Under the pieces are notes generated by a model. That model was given only the letters and a program-made list of their open reading frames with translations. It was not told the DNA's origin and ran no database searches. A DNA stretch of 64,000 nt from Micrasema longulum. Taxonomy: Eukaryota; Arthropoda; Insecta; Trichoptera; Brachycentridae. Below, one piece after another: positions 44,113-55,127 of the stretch. The stretch's first letter is position 1. Each line of letters opens with the position of its first letter. Location of the stretch: the NCBI GenBank assembly GCA_022494885.1, contig JAGVSM010003467.1, forward strand, positions 56,151-120,150, read 5' to 3'. The position numbers and the translations under genes are program-made.

Positions 44113-45100
44113 TTAAACTTATATTGAATAGATTTGGAACGATTAATATTGCTTAGTATGCATTTCTCGCATTACCATATAAAATACTAAATAAATATAT
44201 ACCTACAGTTATTACCTAAGTATTTCATTGCCTTTCTGAGTGCTACGATCATAACCCCTCTCTCTCGCCCTCTTCCCCTCCACGTGGTATAATAAGGGTC
44301 GTGTGTAGTTGACACGTGACGAGTTTTGGTTTTCGTTTTTGTTAGCAGTTTTCCATTTTGGATTCATGTTCCGCTAGTAGGGATCATATTTTTCCAATAT
44401 TTTTGTTTAAATCTACATACGGGTCTGTTGTGTGATTTTTTTTTTTGCGAACAATAAAAGCACAAAAAACGGATTGGTATTCTGTTCATTACGTTTTTTA
44501 AATATTGAAAAGCCCTATACTCACTAAACCTCTCCTATTTTTTATTTTACGTCAATTCAAAAAAATTGTATCATTATTCAGACACAATAGATGTAAAATG
44601 AGGCATTTAGAACTTGCATTTATTTGCTACGACTGAACTGTACTTGCAATAGCAAATATTATTTAAAAATAAAATAGAAATGAAGTAAATTTTATTTTCC
44701 GCACCTTATAAAGTGATTAACAACACGCTTGTATTTAAAATGACGAATTAAAATACCAATAAAATCTAGTTTTACGTAAATTAAGGGTCATTGTACGTTA
44801 ATTTGTAGCAATAGAAATTCTTATTTTTTGCTTTGACATATGTGACATTATTATATGAGCTTATACGTTTTTTTTTGGTGATTTTCAATTAATGAGATTA
44901 AAATTAATTTTGATCGGGCAAAGTCATATTTCTCAACCTACATTTATTTCAGAAAACGCACTGTTAAAAAAGCGGTGATATCAAAAATATGTTTGTCCAT
45001 TATTTTACAATATTTTTTTCTTAGTACCAAAATTATTACAAAAAATAGTTTAGCTGTTTGATTTAATTTGATTTGAATATTACGTCGTATAAATATATTC
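44113..45100. other. Stretch without recognised feature
   Basis: 44,240-44,400 holds a pyrimidine-rich, GC-richer patch (CTCTCTCTCGCCCTCTTCCC; CACGTGGTATAATAAGGG) that could be a promoter or transposon 5' region, without further support. The rest is AT-rich. Confidence 0.3.
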
Positions 45101-45104
45101 TTAC

Positions 45105-45424
45105 ATTAACACAATACATCAGAGATAAAGAACATTTTATAGAAGGGAATATAGAAGTCTAGGCATCCACAGGGCTTAAGACCTGTCATTGGCTGGTTTA
45201 TGTGGCCACTTTCTGTGTAACAATCACCATTCTGCCTATTTTTGAACTTATGTATTCCTTCGATTCTTCCATCTGTTGAATTTTGTGAAGTTAAATAGCT
45301 GAAACCTTTATTGTTGCGGGTGAGATTCATATGATTGAATTATTTCACCTACATACTATGCAACGCCTAAAAATAATTTTTAATTTACATACTTCTTCTT
45401 GGACCAGTTGGATTTATCAACAAT
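45105..45424 (+). mobile_element. Foldback/MITE left half (copy I)
   Basis: Begins ACATCAGAGATAAAGAACAT, continues GTCTAGGCATCCACAGGG, CTGTCATTGGCTGGTTTATG and CATTCTGCC, then the central segment TGAATTATTTCACCTACATA and CTATGCAACGCC, ending TTGGACCAGTTGG. The right arm is absent; copy J begins immediately after. Confidence 0.75.
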
Positions 45425-45682
45425 GTTTTGAGCTTGTTTAATTTTTTTTAGACACGGACTAGATTCAACCCTCAATTGATCTGTTAATATCTACATAATA
45501 CAACAGAGATGGAGAACATTTAAAAGAAGTAAATATAGGAGTCTAGGCATCCACAAGACTTATGATGTTCTAAAATGTTCTTCATCATTGCTGTGTTACG
45601 TTAATATTAACAGAATCCTAGGAGATTCAATCCAGTCTGTGTTTACAAAAATTTCGACAAGCTCAAAACATTTTTTATATTC
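45425..45682. mobile_element. Solo hairpin derivative of the foldback family (copy J)
   Basis: Left outer end AACAATGTTTTGAGCTTGTT and CAACAGAGATGGAGAACATT; right end is their inverse (GTTCTTCATCATTGCTGTG ... CGACAAGCTCAAAACATT). The arms meet after about 120 bp around GGCATCCACAAGACTTATGA. Both outer ends are present while the centre and inner arms are lost, as expected of internally deleted copies. Confidence 0.7.
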
Positions 45683-45917
45683 TAAAACTTATTTTGGCCA
45701 AAAACACAAACAATTTTTATCCCCTAGGTGTTAAACATAAAATACAAATAAATAATCGATTAATTTTTAAGGTGTTTATGCTTGTTTTTTGTAATATAAT
45801 CAAATATAAATATCATTTCACCAGGGAGAAGTTTGCTTTTATTATTTTCATATTTTACCTGTGGATGATTTATGTAGCGTTTTTCTTGTAAAAATCACCT
45901 CAAGGGAACAGTATAAT

Positions 45918-46195
45918 ACATATCCCAACATGGTTTGCAGCTACAGAACGAATAGACGGTTGGGGTTATAGTTTCTCGTTTACAAAAATGATAGTTTTTA
46001 ATAACAGATGGGAGCTACATAGATTGATTACAGCACTTTTTGCAGCTACAAAACACATGAACCCGGACTAAGAAATCTAGCCCCCGATTACATTATTTCA
46101 ACTGATCATAAATGTTTTTATTTAAAAACACTTTTATAAATGGGAGCTAGATTACAATACATCCTGCAGCTAAAAAGTGCAGTGACGGTTGGAAT
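45918..46195 (+). repeat. Three imperfect repeats of ~60 bp
   Basis: Units around 45,925, 46,020 and 46,140 share TTGCAGCTACAGAACG, TTGCAGCTACAAAACACATG and CTGCAGCTAAAAAGTGCAGT. Units 2 and 3 also share GATGGGAGCTA and AATGGGAGCTA. Spacing is irregular (about 95 and 130 bp). No relation to the other families. Confidence 0.45.
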
Positions 46196-46199
46196 CATA

Positions 46200-46845
46200 T
46201 ACCCAATTTACAAAGATTAAACAAAAAAATTACCAAAGAAAAGCACTAAATAAACTAATACAAACTACTTACTGGATCGTGTGTGCAGTCAAATTCATAA
46301 TATTTATTTATATGAAAGATGTGGCCTAAAGTAAAAACTATCAAAGATACTGTATATTGTTTAAATCATAAAATTCACTATTACGCAAGCGAATAACTTT
46401 TAAAACTATTTTACGTACACAAATTTACACTTTACACGTCATTTTTTAAGGAGATAAAAAAAAATTAATTTTTTTTTTAAATAGCACATGATAACAGAAA
46501 TTGTAAGACGAAATTCGCGAAGTTTACGAACCGACGTCTAACGCAGAACTAATTTTTATTTCGGTTGCGATTTGGTGACAATAATCATTATTTGTAAACC
46601 GTAAAAACAGTGTGTAGGTAATTGAGATTCATGAAATGTCATCACGACAAAAGAAGACATTTTGTTTTTATAAAAAAAAAATCGAATTTGATTGTAAAGT
46701 TGTAAAATGAAATTTCAAGAATGGGTTGAATTTAATGTTTTATATTTTTTCAAGAAGTATGTATGAAAAAATTAACACAAAATACAAATTTAAATTTTGT
46801 CTAAAGCATTGCAGATGATTAATCGATCAAAATATCACAAGATCA
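46200..46845. other. Stretch without recognised feature
   Basis: AT-rich with no supported frame, tRNA-like head or repeat partner. Confidence 0.4.
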
Positions 46846-46849
46846 GAAA

Positions 46850-46940
46850 AAAAGTCTTGAGTATTTGTAGGGCCTAAGACCCGTCAATTGCTGATTTAAG
46901 TGTTAACTTTTACACATTGTACCTATATAACATGCACTAT
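46850..46940 (+). mobile_element. Degenerate foldback/MITE arm (copy K)
   Basis: GTCTTGAGTATTTGTAGGGC, then AGACCCGTCAATTGCTGATT and ACTTTTACACATTGTACC follow the family order with many changes. Downstream at 46,990-47,013, AATGCCCTAACAGGGCAC is a short perfect hairpin like those in Penelope-type ends. Confidence 0.5.
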
Positions 46941-47224
46941 TTTGTCTTACAGCTTTCATCACAAAAACTCAACAGACAGCGTTCCAAATTTGTGAAATGC
47001 CCTAACAGGGCACATATTTAAGTTAATATTCTATTTTTATTATTATTCTTGCACCGTTGTTGAAATATATTTATTTATTCGACTTTTTGTACAATTAGCT
47101 AAATGTATACGTGGCAGACTTATGGTTAAATGGCTGCCTTCTAACGAACCAGTAGAATAAATATTTTTTCAATTGTTTTGTTTTAATACACATATGAGAA
47201 AAAACATTAAAAAATAGAAGCAGT

Positions 47225-47690
47225 AAAATTTTGAGATTGTCCAAATTTTTGTAGTCAAGGACTGGATTCAACTCCCTGGGGAGCTGTTAATATTAACATA
47301 TTAATACAGAGATAAATAACATTTTAGAGAAGGTAATATAGAAGTCTAGGCATCTACAGAACTTTGTCATTGGCTGGTTTGAGGGGCCACTTTACGCACT
47401 GTGGAAAAATAAATTTCTTAGGCGTTGCAGAGTATGTAGGTGAAATAATTCAATTAGATGAATCTCACCCGTATAAATAAAGGTTTCAGCTCTTTAACTT
47501 CACGAACATCAACAATTAAAAGAATCGAAGAAATATAGATGTTCAAATATGGGCAAAATGGTAAATGTTACACAGTGTGTAAAGTGGTTTATTAAACCAT
47601 CCAACGACAGGTCATAAGGCCTGTAGATGCCTAGACTTCCGTATTCCCTTATTTAAGGTATTCTCCATCCCTGTTGTAATTTGTTTATTG
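47225..47690. mobile_element. Foldback/MITE element, near full length (copy L)
   Basis: Left outer end GAGATTGTCCAAATTTTTGT, ACTCCCTGGGGAGCTGTTAA, ACAGAGATAAATAACATTTT, TCTAGGCATCTACAG; a shortened left arm; the centre GGCGTTGCAGAGTATGTAGG; and a complete right arm (AGATGTTCAAATATGGGCAA, GACAGGTCATAAGGCCTGTA, ATGCCTAGACTTCCG, CCATCCCTGTTGTAA). Part of the left arm after the ACACTGTG region is deleted. No coding frame. Confidence 0.8.
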
Positions 47691-47720
47691 TAATATCAAT
47701 TGTATTGTTCTCGTGTAAAC

Positions 47721-47860
47721 CTAGCTTAAGCGTAAGACGTCTTTCAGCTTATTCGTCTGAATTGCATAGTAATTTAAATATTCTGAAGCTGTTTGTATAT
47801 CCCGTTTGTAACGTTCGCCCAGAACATCGTTATTAACAGTTTTAGGTACTAATGTTTTCA
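47721..47860 (-). other. Short coding-like frame, unrecognised
   Basis: Minus strand reads LVPKTVNNDVLGERYKRDIQ and SEYLNYYAIQTNKLKDVLRL before a stop. The composition is protein-like, but only about 45 codons are free of the foldback arm upstream. It could be a LINE or host exon remnant. No family recognised. Confidence 0.2.
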
Positions 47861-48055
47861 AATGTAAATTTATTTCAACAGAGAGGGAAAACACTTTTAA
47901 GTAGGGAATATGGAAGTCTAGGCATTTACAGGGCTTGTGACCTGTCATTGGCCGGTTTAAGTGGCCACTTTACACACTGTGTAACATTCACCATTCTGCC
48001 CATGTTTGAACATCCACATTTCCTCAACTCTTTCATCTGTTGACTTTTGTGTCTA
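47860..48055 (+). mobile_element. Foldback/MITE arm (copy M)
   Basis: ATTTATTTCAACAGAGAGGG, GGAAGTCTAGGCATTTACAG, CTGTCATTGGCCGGTTTAAG, TGTGTAACATTCACCATTCT and CATCTGTTGACTTTTGTG. Single well-preserved arm of subfamily 2; the open frame across it is incidental. Confidence 0.75.
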
Positions 48056-48065
48056 AAGTCTTAAC

Positions 48066-48182
48066 TAGCATCTGAAGTGTAAAATTGATCTTCAAACAAG
48101 TGATTCATATGCGCTGTATTTCTAGGATTCATTCAATGCCCTCTGCAGCATTGGGTGCGGATAGAGAAATGATGATGACATG
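48066..48182 (+). mobile_element. SINE family S1, 3' part
   Basis: AGCATCTGAAGTGTAAAATT, then ATGCCCTCTGCAGCATTGGG and GAAATGATGATGAC: the S1 3' region and tail, joined directly to a foldback arm. Head missing. Confidence 0.65.
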
Positions 48183-49035
48183 TGCATTCAAATTAAAAAA
48201 TTGATACAATTCCTAATAGGGAAAAGAGGTTTAAAGGATAGGCAGAGAGGAGAGATTATTTACGAAATAAGAACTACTTTTTCAGACGTGATAATCTACT
48301 CGTGTTCAAATACAACCGAATGTTCAAAAATATGTATAACTAGCCCATGGAAGCTTTGCTTACTAAAAGTATAACAATGTGATAATATGCTAACCTTTTT
48401 AAAAATAATCTGTTTACTTTATCTTCCGTCAATTTGTAACTTTCGCCCCTTCGTGAAAAGGGTTGCGATCCCCCTGATATATAGGGACTGTCACCTTTAT
48501 TAAGCCCTTTGCCCCAACGCGAAGCACAGTGTTTCGTTTCATATAAGCTAGGTGCTTGAAATTGACTTTTGAATTCTTAAACGATGACGTCATGCAGATA
48601 TTCCCAAATAATTAACATCGCGTTAAGTTGTTCTTAATTTAAATGAGTAATACAAGCGTTGACTATTGGGTGAATCGTGGGTGAATACGAATGTAAAAAT
48701 ATTTTTTGTGATTATAATTTGCTTTCATTATCTCATTATCGCGCTACGATCAATATTTTATTTTGAGTTATGTGATTGCTTTTGGTTCCGAGAAAAAAAT
48801 TGATTCTTGTTGAAACTATGTACTGTATTATTTTTTTCTAAATAAATTGAAAATATGCTACGTGTTTCTAAAAACAAACAAAAAATCAAGTAATTTTATA
48901 GTCGATAGCTTTTTTTCCAAAAAAAACCTATCGAAAGTTTTTTTCAAAATCTTTGAACTATGCATTATATTATAAAATAAATAAATAATGCTCAACATAA
49001 TTCATTTGAGGTTTTTGGTTGCAACTTATTGCATC
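48183..49035. other. Stretch without recognised feature
   Basis: AT-rich; a slightly GC-richer patch at 48,440-48,540 has no recognised content. A 64-codon plus-strand frame starts in the SINE tail and is unconvincing. Confidence 0.35.
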
Positions 49036-49040
49036 ATAAT

Positions 49041-49332
<292 letters not shown>

Positions 49333-49415
49333 CACACTCTTTATCAAAATACAATTCCATATTCACTTTAACTTTATTGTTATATTTAAATTTTTCAGAC
49401 ACTAAGTACACGATT

Positions 49416-49684
49416 GTTGTCGGATGTCGGCCTCGTGGTGTAATGGTCAGTGTATTTGCCTACCATGAAAGAGATATCGGGTTCGATTTCTGACATGGTT
49501 TATATGAAATATCATATAAAAGGGTGTTTTTACACTAGAATATTTCACAGTCCCTAGTACCTGAAGCGTAAGACTGATCACCTTACCTTCATATGACAAA
49601 AATGATCAAGATTCACTACGATTGGTGTACCAATGCAATGCCCTATGCACCGTTAGGTGCGGAAAGGGAATGATGATGATGATG
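49416..49684 (+). mobile_element. Full-length SINE, family S1, with 12-bp TSD
   Basis: Flanked by the exact direct repeat AAGTACACGATT at 49,404-49,415 and 49,685-49,696. Head GGCCTCGTGGTGTAATGGTC (A box), then ATCGGGTTCGATTTCTGACA (B box), body, and 3' part CTGAAGCGTAAGACTGATCA, ATGCAATGCCCTATGCACCG, ending GATGATGATGATGA. The 269-bp unit between duplications defines the S1 element; it lacks the extra 5' module seen in other copies. It is tRNA-derived, transcribed by RNA polymerase III in principle and dependent on a LINE for movement. Confidence 0.85.
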
Positions 49685-49699
49685 AAGTACACGATTTCC

Positions 49700-50325
49700 A
49701 GACAAGAAATTTTTTTAACATGGAAGAATTTATCGAAGCCAGATAAGTTTGTGGAAGTGTGTAAAAGTGTTTTGAATATAATACGCAATACTGTTGCTCT
49801 TGCAGAATGTATTGTATTCAATATAAAATGTTTCTTCGGTTGATACTCTTTATTTCAAGTAAAATCATTTGGTGAGTGAGTCATTAATTACAGGACTTTG
49901 TCTCTTACAAAACTACTATGTAATTTCCAAAATAAAAAAAAGCAACGCTAATTACTAACAAATATCTTGCACGCCCGCATTGACAACGAACGAGTAGGTT
50001 GGTTGAAAAATGCTTTCATCAATTTATGTTTATAAATAAGAGGCGGAATTTTTCTAGATATAGTGAAAGTTGATAGATTTTGTGGAATAAAAGTGGATTA
50101 ATGTTTGTCAATTGTTAAAATTATGTATTTTTAATCCTGCCCATGCCACCAGTAAAATGAGTAATTTCATTGATGTTTCTGATGATTTGAAAAAGCAAAA
50201 CCATCAGAAAAGTTTGGTCAGCAAGTATTTCTATGACAAGAAACACCACATAAAATGTTTAAAAAATATTTATTTTACCAAAAAATAAATAAAACAACTT
50301 TGTTTTTAACCACTAATTTTTATTT
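49700..50325. other. Stretch without recognised feature
   Basis: AT-rich; open frames on both strands near 49,620-49,840 arise from the SINE and its flank. Nothing else supported. Confidence 0.4.
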
Positions 50326-50368
50326 TTCACCGACCGGTTTCAAAGCAAACAAGCTTCTTTGTCAAGGT
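50280..50368 (-). repeat. Penelope-like 3' end with hammerhead-like core
   Basis: On the minus strand: CCTTGACAAAGAAGCTTGTT, TGCTTTGAAACCGGTCGGTG, then an A/T-rich tail. TTGACAA differs by two transitions from the hammerhead CTGANGA box; AAGC and GCTT can pair around TTGTTT; GAAAC-CGGTC supplies the second box and a GTC triplet. This is the most complete hammerhead-like layout in the window, though the core changes would probably inactivate it. Confidence 0.5.
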
Positions 50369-50474
50369 TTACGTAACTATAAATATATAGCTTCAAATAT
50401 AAACTTTATATTTATATACTGTGCCCGGGGTCATTAAGGGTACAGCCCCTTGATTCAAATAAAAGTATCCTGGA

Positions 50475-51195
50475 CAAGTGCTTTTGACTCAATGGCTACT
50501 ATCAGGTAAAAATCCCAAACTAGGTCCGCCTCGTAGTGTGGTGGTTGGTGAGTTTACCTACTACGTTTGAGGCTCCGGGGTTGATTCCTGAGAAGGTCGA
50601 CATTTATTTGTTATATAAAGCGCATAAGCTAATTACAATAGTTATATGAAGAATCATTTGTATAAGAAACTGAACAAAAAGATCATATAACTTTGTAGCG
50701 AAGACAAACAAGGGCAATAAAATAATGGGAAACAATATATTGATAAACGCAATCAGCATATAAGACTTTGAGCTATGGCAATTTGTCTTCATCCCGCACT
50801 GTGTTAATGGCAAAAAAATCCACAAAAAGCCGAAAGGTCTATCCCAAGAAATTGTAAGTTGTGCGACGAATTGACAAATCGACACATTACGAACATTGGA
50901 GCATAAAAATAAAAATATCTCTTAGAAGATTTGATAAACGACAGATTTTGACTTTTGGTGATACGGTTGGATACATAAAACAAAAATTGATTGTAACATA
51001 GATGAGATAGGAAATATTGATTAGAAAGATGGTCCTACACTTCAATATTTGTTCCTGAACTCGCACCTGGCGCGTAATGCTGATCACCTTATCATCATGT
51101 AATAAAAGATCGATGTATACAGCATTTAGTTTACCAATGCAGTTCTCTATGCACAATTGGATTTGGAAAAAGATATGATGATAATGATGATTTTT
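50475..51195 (+). mobile_element. SINE family S1 split by a LINE fragment
   Basis: The 5' module and head (ACTATCAGGTAAAAATCCC; CGCCTCGTAGTGTGGTGGTT; TCCGGGGTTGATTCCTGAG) end at about 50,602. The 3' part resumes at about 51,045 (CTCGCACCTGGCGCGTAATG; TTACCAATGCAGTTCTCTAT; GATGATAATGATGA). Between them sits a minus-strand LINE 3' fragment, so the LINE inserted into an existing SINE. Confidence 0.7.
50603..51040 (-). mobile_element. LINE 3' fragment, family L-X copy 1
   Basis: Closely matches 61,340-61,760 in the same orientation. Minus-strand translation of the homologous part reads PMSRMCRLVN-like and then FGIDLP in the other copy; here it is further decayed. It ends towards 50,603 in an AACAAATAAATG tail. 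Marks the C-terminus and 3' region of a CR1/Jockey-like LINE. Inserted inside a SINE. Confidence 0.65.
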
Positions 51196-51199
51196 CAAA

Positions 51200-51575
51200 T
51201 TGTTTTTTTTTGTTGTAACGTATACTTCATCTCCCCATCGCAGACCCTAGCCAAAATGGCAACCCTATTCATGAGTGATATGTCGTGTTGGCCCACTCAA
51301 TTTCTAGTCTCGTCTTTCAGCTCCACGACCCCCGGTCGGTGGAGGGAGAGGGAGGGGTTGATTGATGGACACGAGGAAGGTATCTTGTTGTACACTCGAA
51401 AAGTCAAGAAAGCTCCGCCACGGAGGCGGAGGTAAGAGGAGCGAAATGTACGTCAAGGGTATCGAATTCCCTAAATGCGAAATGAGAGGTCATTTTCATG
51501 AAACGAAAAGTCGTTTTATGTCAAATATAACACGTATAATAGTTTCCATTGACGTTTTTTGGTGAAACTGCAATT
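51200..51575 (+). other. GC-richer island, unexplained
   Basis: 51,230-51,460 is far richer in GC than its flanks (CACGACCCCCGGTCGGTGGA; GCCACGGAGGCGGAGG). A long pyrimidine tract ending CCCCATCGCAG at 51,243 looks like a splice acceptor, followed by AAAATGGCA. The open frame continues about 60 codons but enters from a SINE tail. At 51,545-51,575 CATTGACGTTTTTTGGTGAA resembles the Penelope-linked flank seen at 4.1 and 24.8 kb. No gene can be named. Confidence 0.3.
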
Positions 51576-52470
51576 AATCCAAAATAGGTTAGAAATGTAG
51601 ATATATTTATTTGTTTTTATCATTTTTAATCCGCCCGTTCCTGTGATGTAACCGGCGCCCGCGGCGGCGGCGAGGCGCGGCGTTGCAAATTTGACTTACT
51701 TAATATCTATGCAACTACTATGAATATTACCACCATTTCTTTTTAAATCTTTAAAAAATATCACGTATTAGATAAAAAATCACGATCTCCAAAAATGACA
51801 AAATATCGAGTACCCTGATTCAAATATACTGTTCATTCAGTTAAAAGAAAGAAATGTAATCTGATTTGATTACTATGCAAGACATATATCATTTCAATAA
51901 GATGGAAAGAATCAGTAACTATCAGGTGATCATTTCCTAACCTCGGGTAACCACACAGAGACTCGTAGGAGTTTTTCCACACAGTATATTAAAGGTTAAG
52001 CTTGCGAGCTAAAATTAAATCGCTTAGTAAAATGAATACGTTGGAATTTAATGCAACCTGATGTTTTTGCAATTTCACACACAAAACTGACCCCGAACGT
52101 CGTGGCTTCGTTTTTCGTTTCCCATATATATTTTTCCCTCTAACGCTATCAACATCGTGTTTCACTCTCGTTTCCGCTCAAACGAACGAACACTCTGTTT
52201 TTCTTATGCGCCCGGACTCTAAGAATCTTTTAATTAAATAATTTTTTTTTCTAATACGTGTATGAAACATTTAAATAAAACTTTAAAGGGAATATTTTTA
52301 GATAAATTAATTATAAATAAAAAGATATTTTATATTTTTCTTATGTTAAGTTATTTATTTTTAAATCGATTATTTTAGATTTTTAATAATGGTCTTTCAA
52401 TTCACAAAAAATCTCCATATTAGAACAGACTGAGCCGTGTTAGATGTAGACTAACCTATTTAGAGGATAC
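51576..52470. other. Stretch without recognised feature
   Basis: Contains a small GC-rich spot at 51,634-51,684 (GGCGGCGGCGAGGCGCGGCG) and a mixed patch at 52,080-52,220. No frame or repeat partner. Confidence 0.35.
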
Positions 52471-52476
52471 GACATA

Positions 52477-52592
52477 TAAGGCCATACTCATAAACTAGGT
52501 ATAAAGTAACGCCAAGGTATAGTGGTAGACTAAGGATGGAATTCCCCACTATGCCTAGGTGTAACTTTATACCAGGTTTATAAGTAAGGCCC
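52477..52592. repeat. Hairpin MITE, ~116 bp
   Basis: Arms TAAGGCCATACTCATAAACT ... CCAAGGTATAGTGG and CCACTATGCCTAGGTGTAAC ... TTTATAAGTAAGGCCCA are inverted copies of about 48 bp around a short loop. A decayed relative lies at 19,145-19,242. Confidence 0.7.
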
Positions 52593-52599
52593 ATTCTTG

Positions 52600-53080
52600 C
52601 TCAAATGCTCCAGTGTTATATAGAATATATTTCCTAGTAATAAATATATTTGTTTATGCAATAAAATAAATCCATTTACGTTATTCATTTTTAGCTTTTT
52701 TTAGCGTATAAGACGATGTGCAAAAATAAAAGTGCTTTTTTTCTCTTCAGAATCCTGATGGGGTATAAAAATTTCATTTATTTCGTCAAAACGTATACAA
52801 CAACCAAATTTCCATGTCATAAACGAATTCCTATACGCGGGCGGTAGTTCACAAACACGGAACGAACGCCTATACCGGAGAACGGAAATTAACCCATAAG
52901 TTGATTTTTCCTCTATGCATCGTCAGCAACACTCTGTCCATCTAAAAACAGACGCAGTACCTATAAGACATATGTTGTTAGATTGGTGGTGCAAATACAG
53001 TTCTCTTAAATTGTCTGTAAAATTAAATCGCTTTTTCCGTACGAAAATATGTATATTTGTACGAAAAATTTAAGTATCTT
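52600..53080. other. Stretch without recognised feature
   Basis: AT-rich with a mixed patch at 52,820-52,890. No supported frame or repeat. Confidence 0.4.
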
Positions 53081-53200
53081 CGTCTGTCAATCCCAAAGAC
53101 ACCAAAATTTTATAGAACGTCGATGCTATAATAAGCTACCTAAAGAAATTGATAATTTTTCAAAAAATAATTTCCCAGTGAAGTAATAAGTAATAAAAGT
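53080..53200 (+). mobile_element. LINE C-terminal RT fragment
   Basis: Plus-strand codons read QRHQNFIERRCYNKLPKEID and NFSKNNF: the common end of CR1/Jockey ORFs (...F..RG...WN.LP.EI...S.N.F). Only about 35 codons remain, followed by AT-rich DNA. Confidence 0.55.
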
Positions 53201-55120
53201 GGCTCCTCATAATCGGAAAAGTCCTTAAAATAAGAATTTAATGCTGCCTTCAATAACCATTGTTTTATTTTATTTTTATTTTTGTAAATGTTCCTTCAAA
53301 ATAAATTTTAGTGTTTGGCATTCGGATTGTTGTCATTTTTTTTTTTCATTATTTTAGTTATTTTTTATCTCTGGGCTTAGTTTTTTAACTTTATCGTGAT
53401 TGATTTAAGTATTTCGTCTTCGTAATTTTCACATTTTTATTACAATATAATAATATTCGAATAATTATAATATATTCCCATATTGTACCTACATAAATTA
53501 ATAAAATAATATGTAGCTTTAGAACAGGTTTTTATATATCTACTAAAGTTGCTAGGAATATTTTCTTGCAAGTTTACATTTCAAGCACTTATTATTTTTT
53601 TTATCAATAAAACGCCTTATTTTGCCACTGATTTTTTGGTAAATTTGTGGGTAAATGTGTACTAGTACATCTGTTTGTAATTTGAAACATATTTGTCGGT
53701 ATCATGTAGTTGAACATTATTCAATTCAAAAAAGTATACAAACATTGTATTTTTCATACAGAAAATTCGCTTCTATTCGTATTTTACAAATATTAAATTC
53801 AAGATACCCTGTAGTTTTAATAACTTATATTTTAAATGTGTCATAATGTTTGTAGACAGATATAAAATTTTTAACTCTAGAACGATTATCAGGACTGACA
53901 GATATTTCATTAGAGATGGAGATACTTTTTAAGAAAGAAATTCATGATTGGTGTGCTCTCATGTGTGACTTAAACATTATGAGCGAGTTTCATTAGTTGA
54001 GATCACCCGAATGTAAAGTTGTAGGTTAATTAAACTCGAAGAAACTGTAAGGTCATTTTAACTTCGTGTATATAGCATTGATTTTGGTTATTTAATTTTA
54101 AACGCTTGCTTTGTTTAGATTTACGCCGTCTGCGCCATGCAGTAGTCAATAAGACTCACTTTTACATAGTTTCAAGCGTGAATAGTTTTCAAATATTCGC
54201 CTTTGCATATAAAACTTCTTAACTCATTTGTTAGTAAAATCCTTAACATTTTATGAAGCTAAATTAATGTGCAATGACATATCATCATATTTTATCATAC
54301 ATGAATTGATATCCACACAGGGCGCATTTAATACATGCAAACGTTTCGCGGTAAATAAAACATTGTGTAAATTTTACAAAAAATCAAGAGGTTCCTCGTT
54401 TTTCCAGTTCTCATCTGAAACCTACGGAGCTTGCATTTTACAATATGTTTTAAATCTGCCATATACAATATAAGCTTAGATAAATACAATAAAAACTGGT
54501 AGTAAAACGGGTTTTACTACACTGGATCAATTATCAATGATCTCTTTTTTTTTTTTTTAAATAAATGTTACAAATGCAAAATACACTAACACATAATAAA
54601 AAAATCACAAAGTCATGGTCTGTGTGTGGGATGGAAAGATCCGCAATGAAACGGCCGGGGTATTAAACAGCCAACAACCGTTATTCCTAAAGCATCCGCA
54701 CCAATGACTTCAAATTTTGACATTAGCAGTACATAAAATAATAAACAATATCCTCTCACTGGCAGTTCATTTAAGCGGGACATGCGGGAGCGTTACACAA
54801 TTCGCGGTTTTGATAAGAAAAAAATATTAAATCAAGTTTTTCCCCCAACACTTTTAAAGGTATGTTACTTGAAATATTGTGTTGTTATGTTATATTATTG
54901 TATTTTTACATGTATATAGAAAAAGTAGCAATTACTCGTATTTTTTAATAAATTATTTTTGTCAATATGATTTGCAAACAGCATGTATGAATTGAATCTG
55001 CCAAATAACTGTGATATGATAAGGACGGCCAATTTATTACGCAATGAGTGTCCATTTCATTACTCCTATAATTTTTTAGTCTGATTATTTTTATTCAAAT
55101 GAATATTGAAATATGTATTT
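53201..55120. other. Stretch without recognised feature
   Basis: AT-rich. Open frames at 53,655-53,846 and 54,228-54,473 have no recognised domain and no start, splice or polyadenylation support. The 54,610-54,720 patch is more mixed but not coding by eye. Confidence 0.4.
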
Positions 55121-55127
55121 CTGTTTC

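Noticed and set aside
49428..49490. Possible tRNA gene
   Set aside because: The 12-bp duplications enclose a 269-bp unit that extends well beyond a tRNA; it is a SINE.
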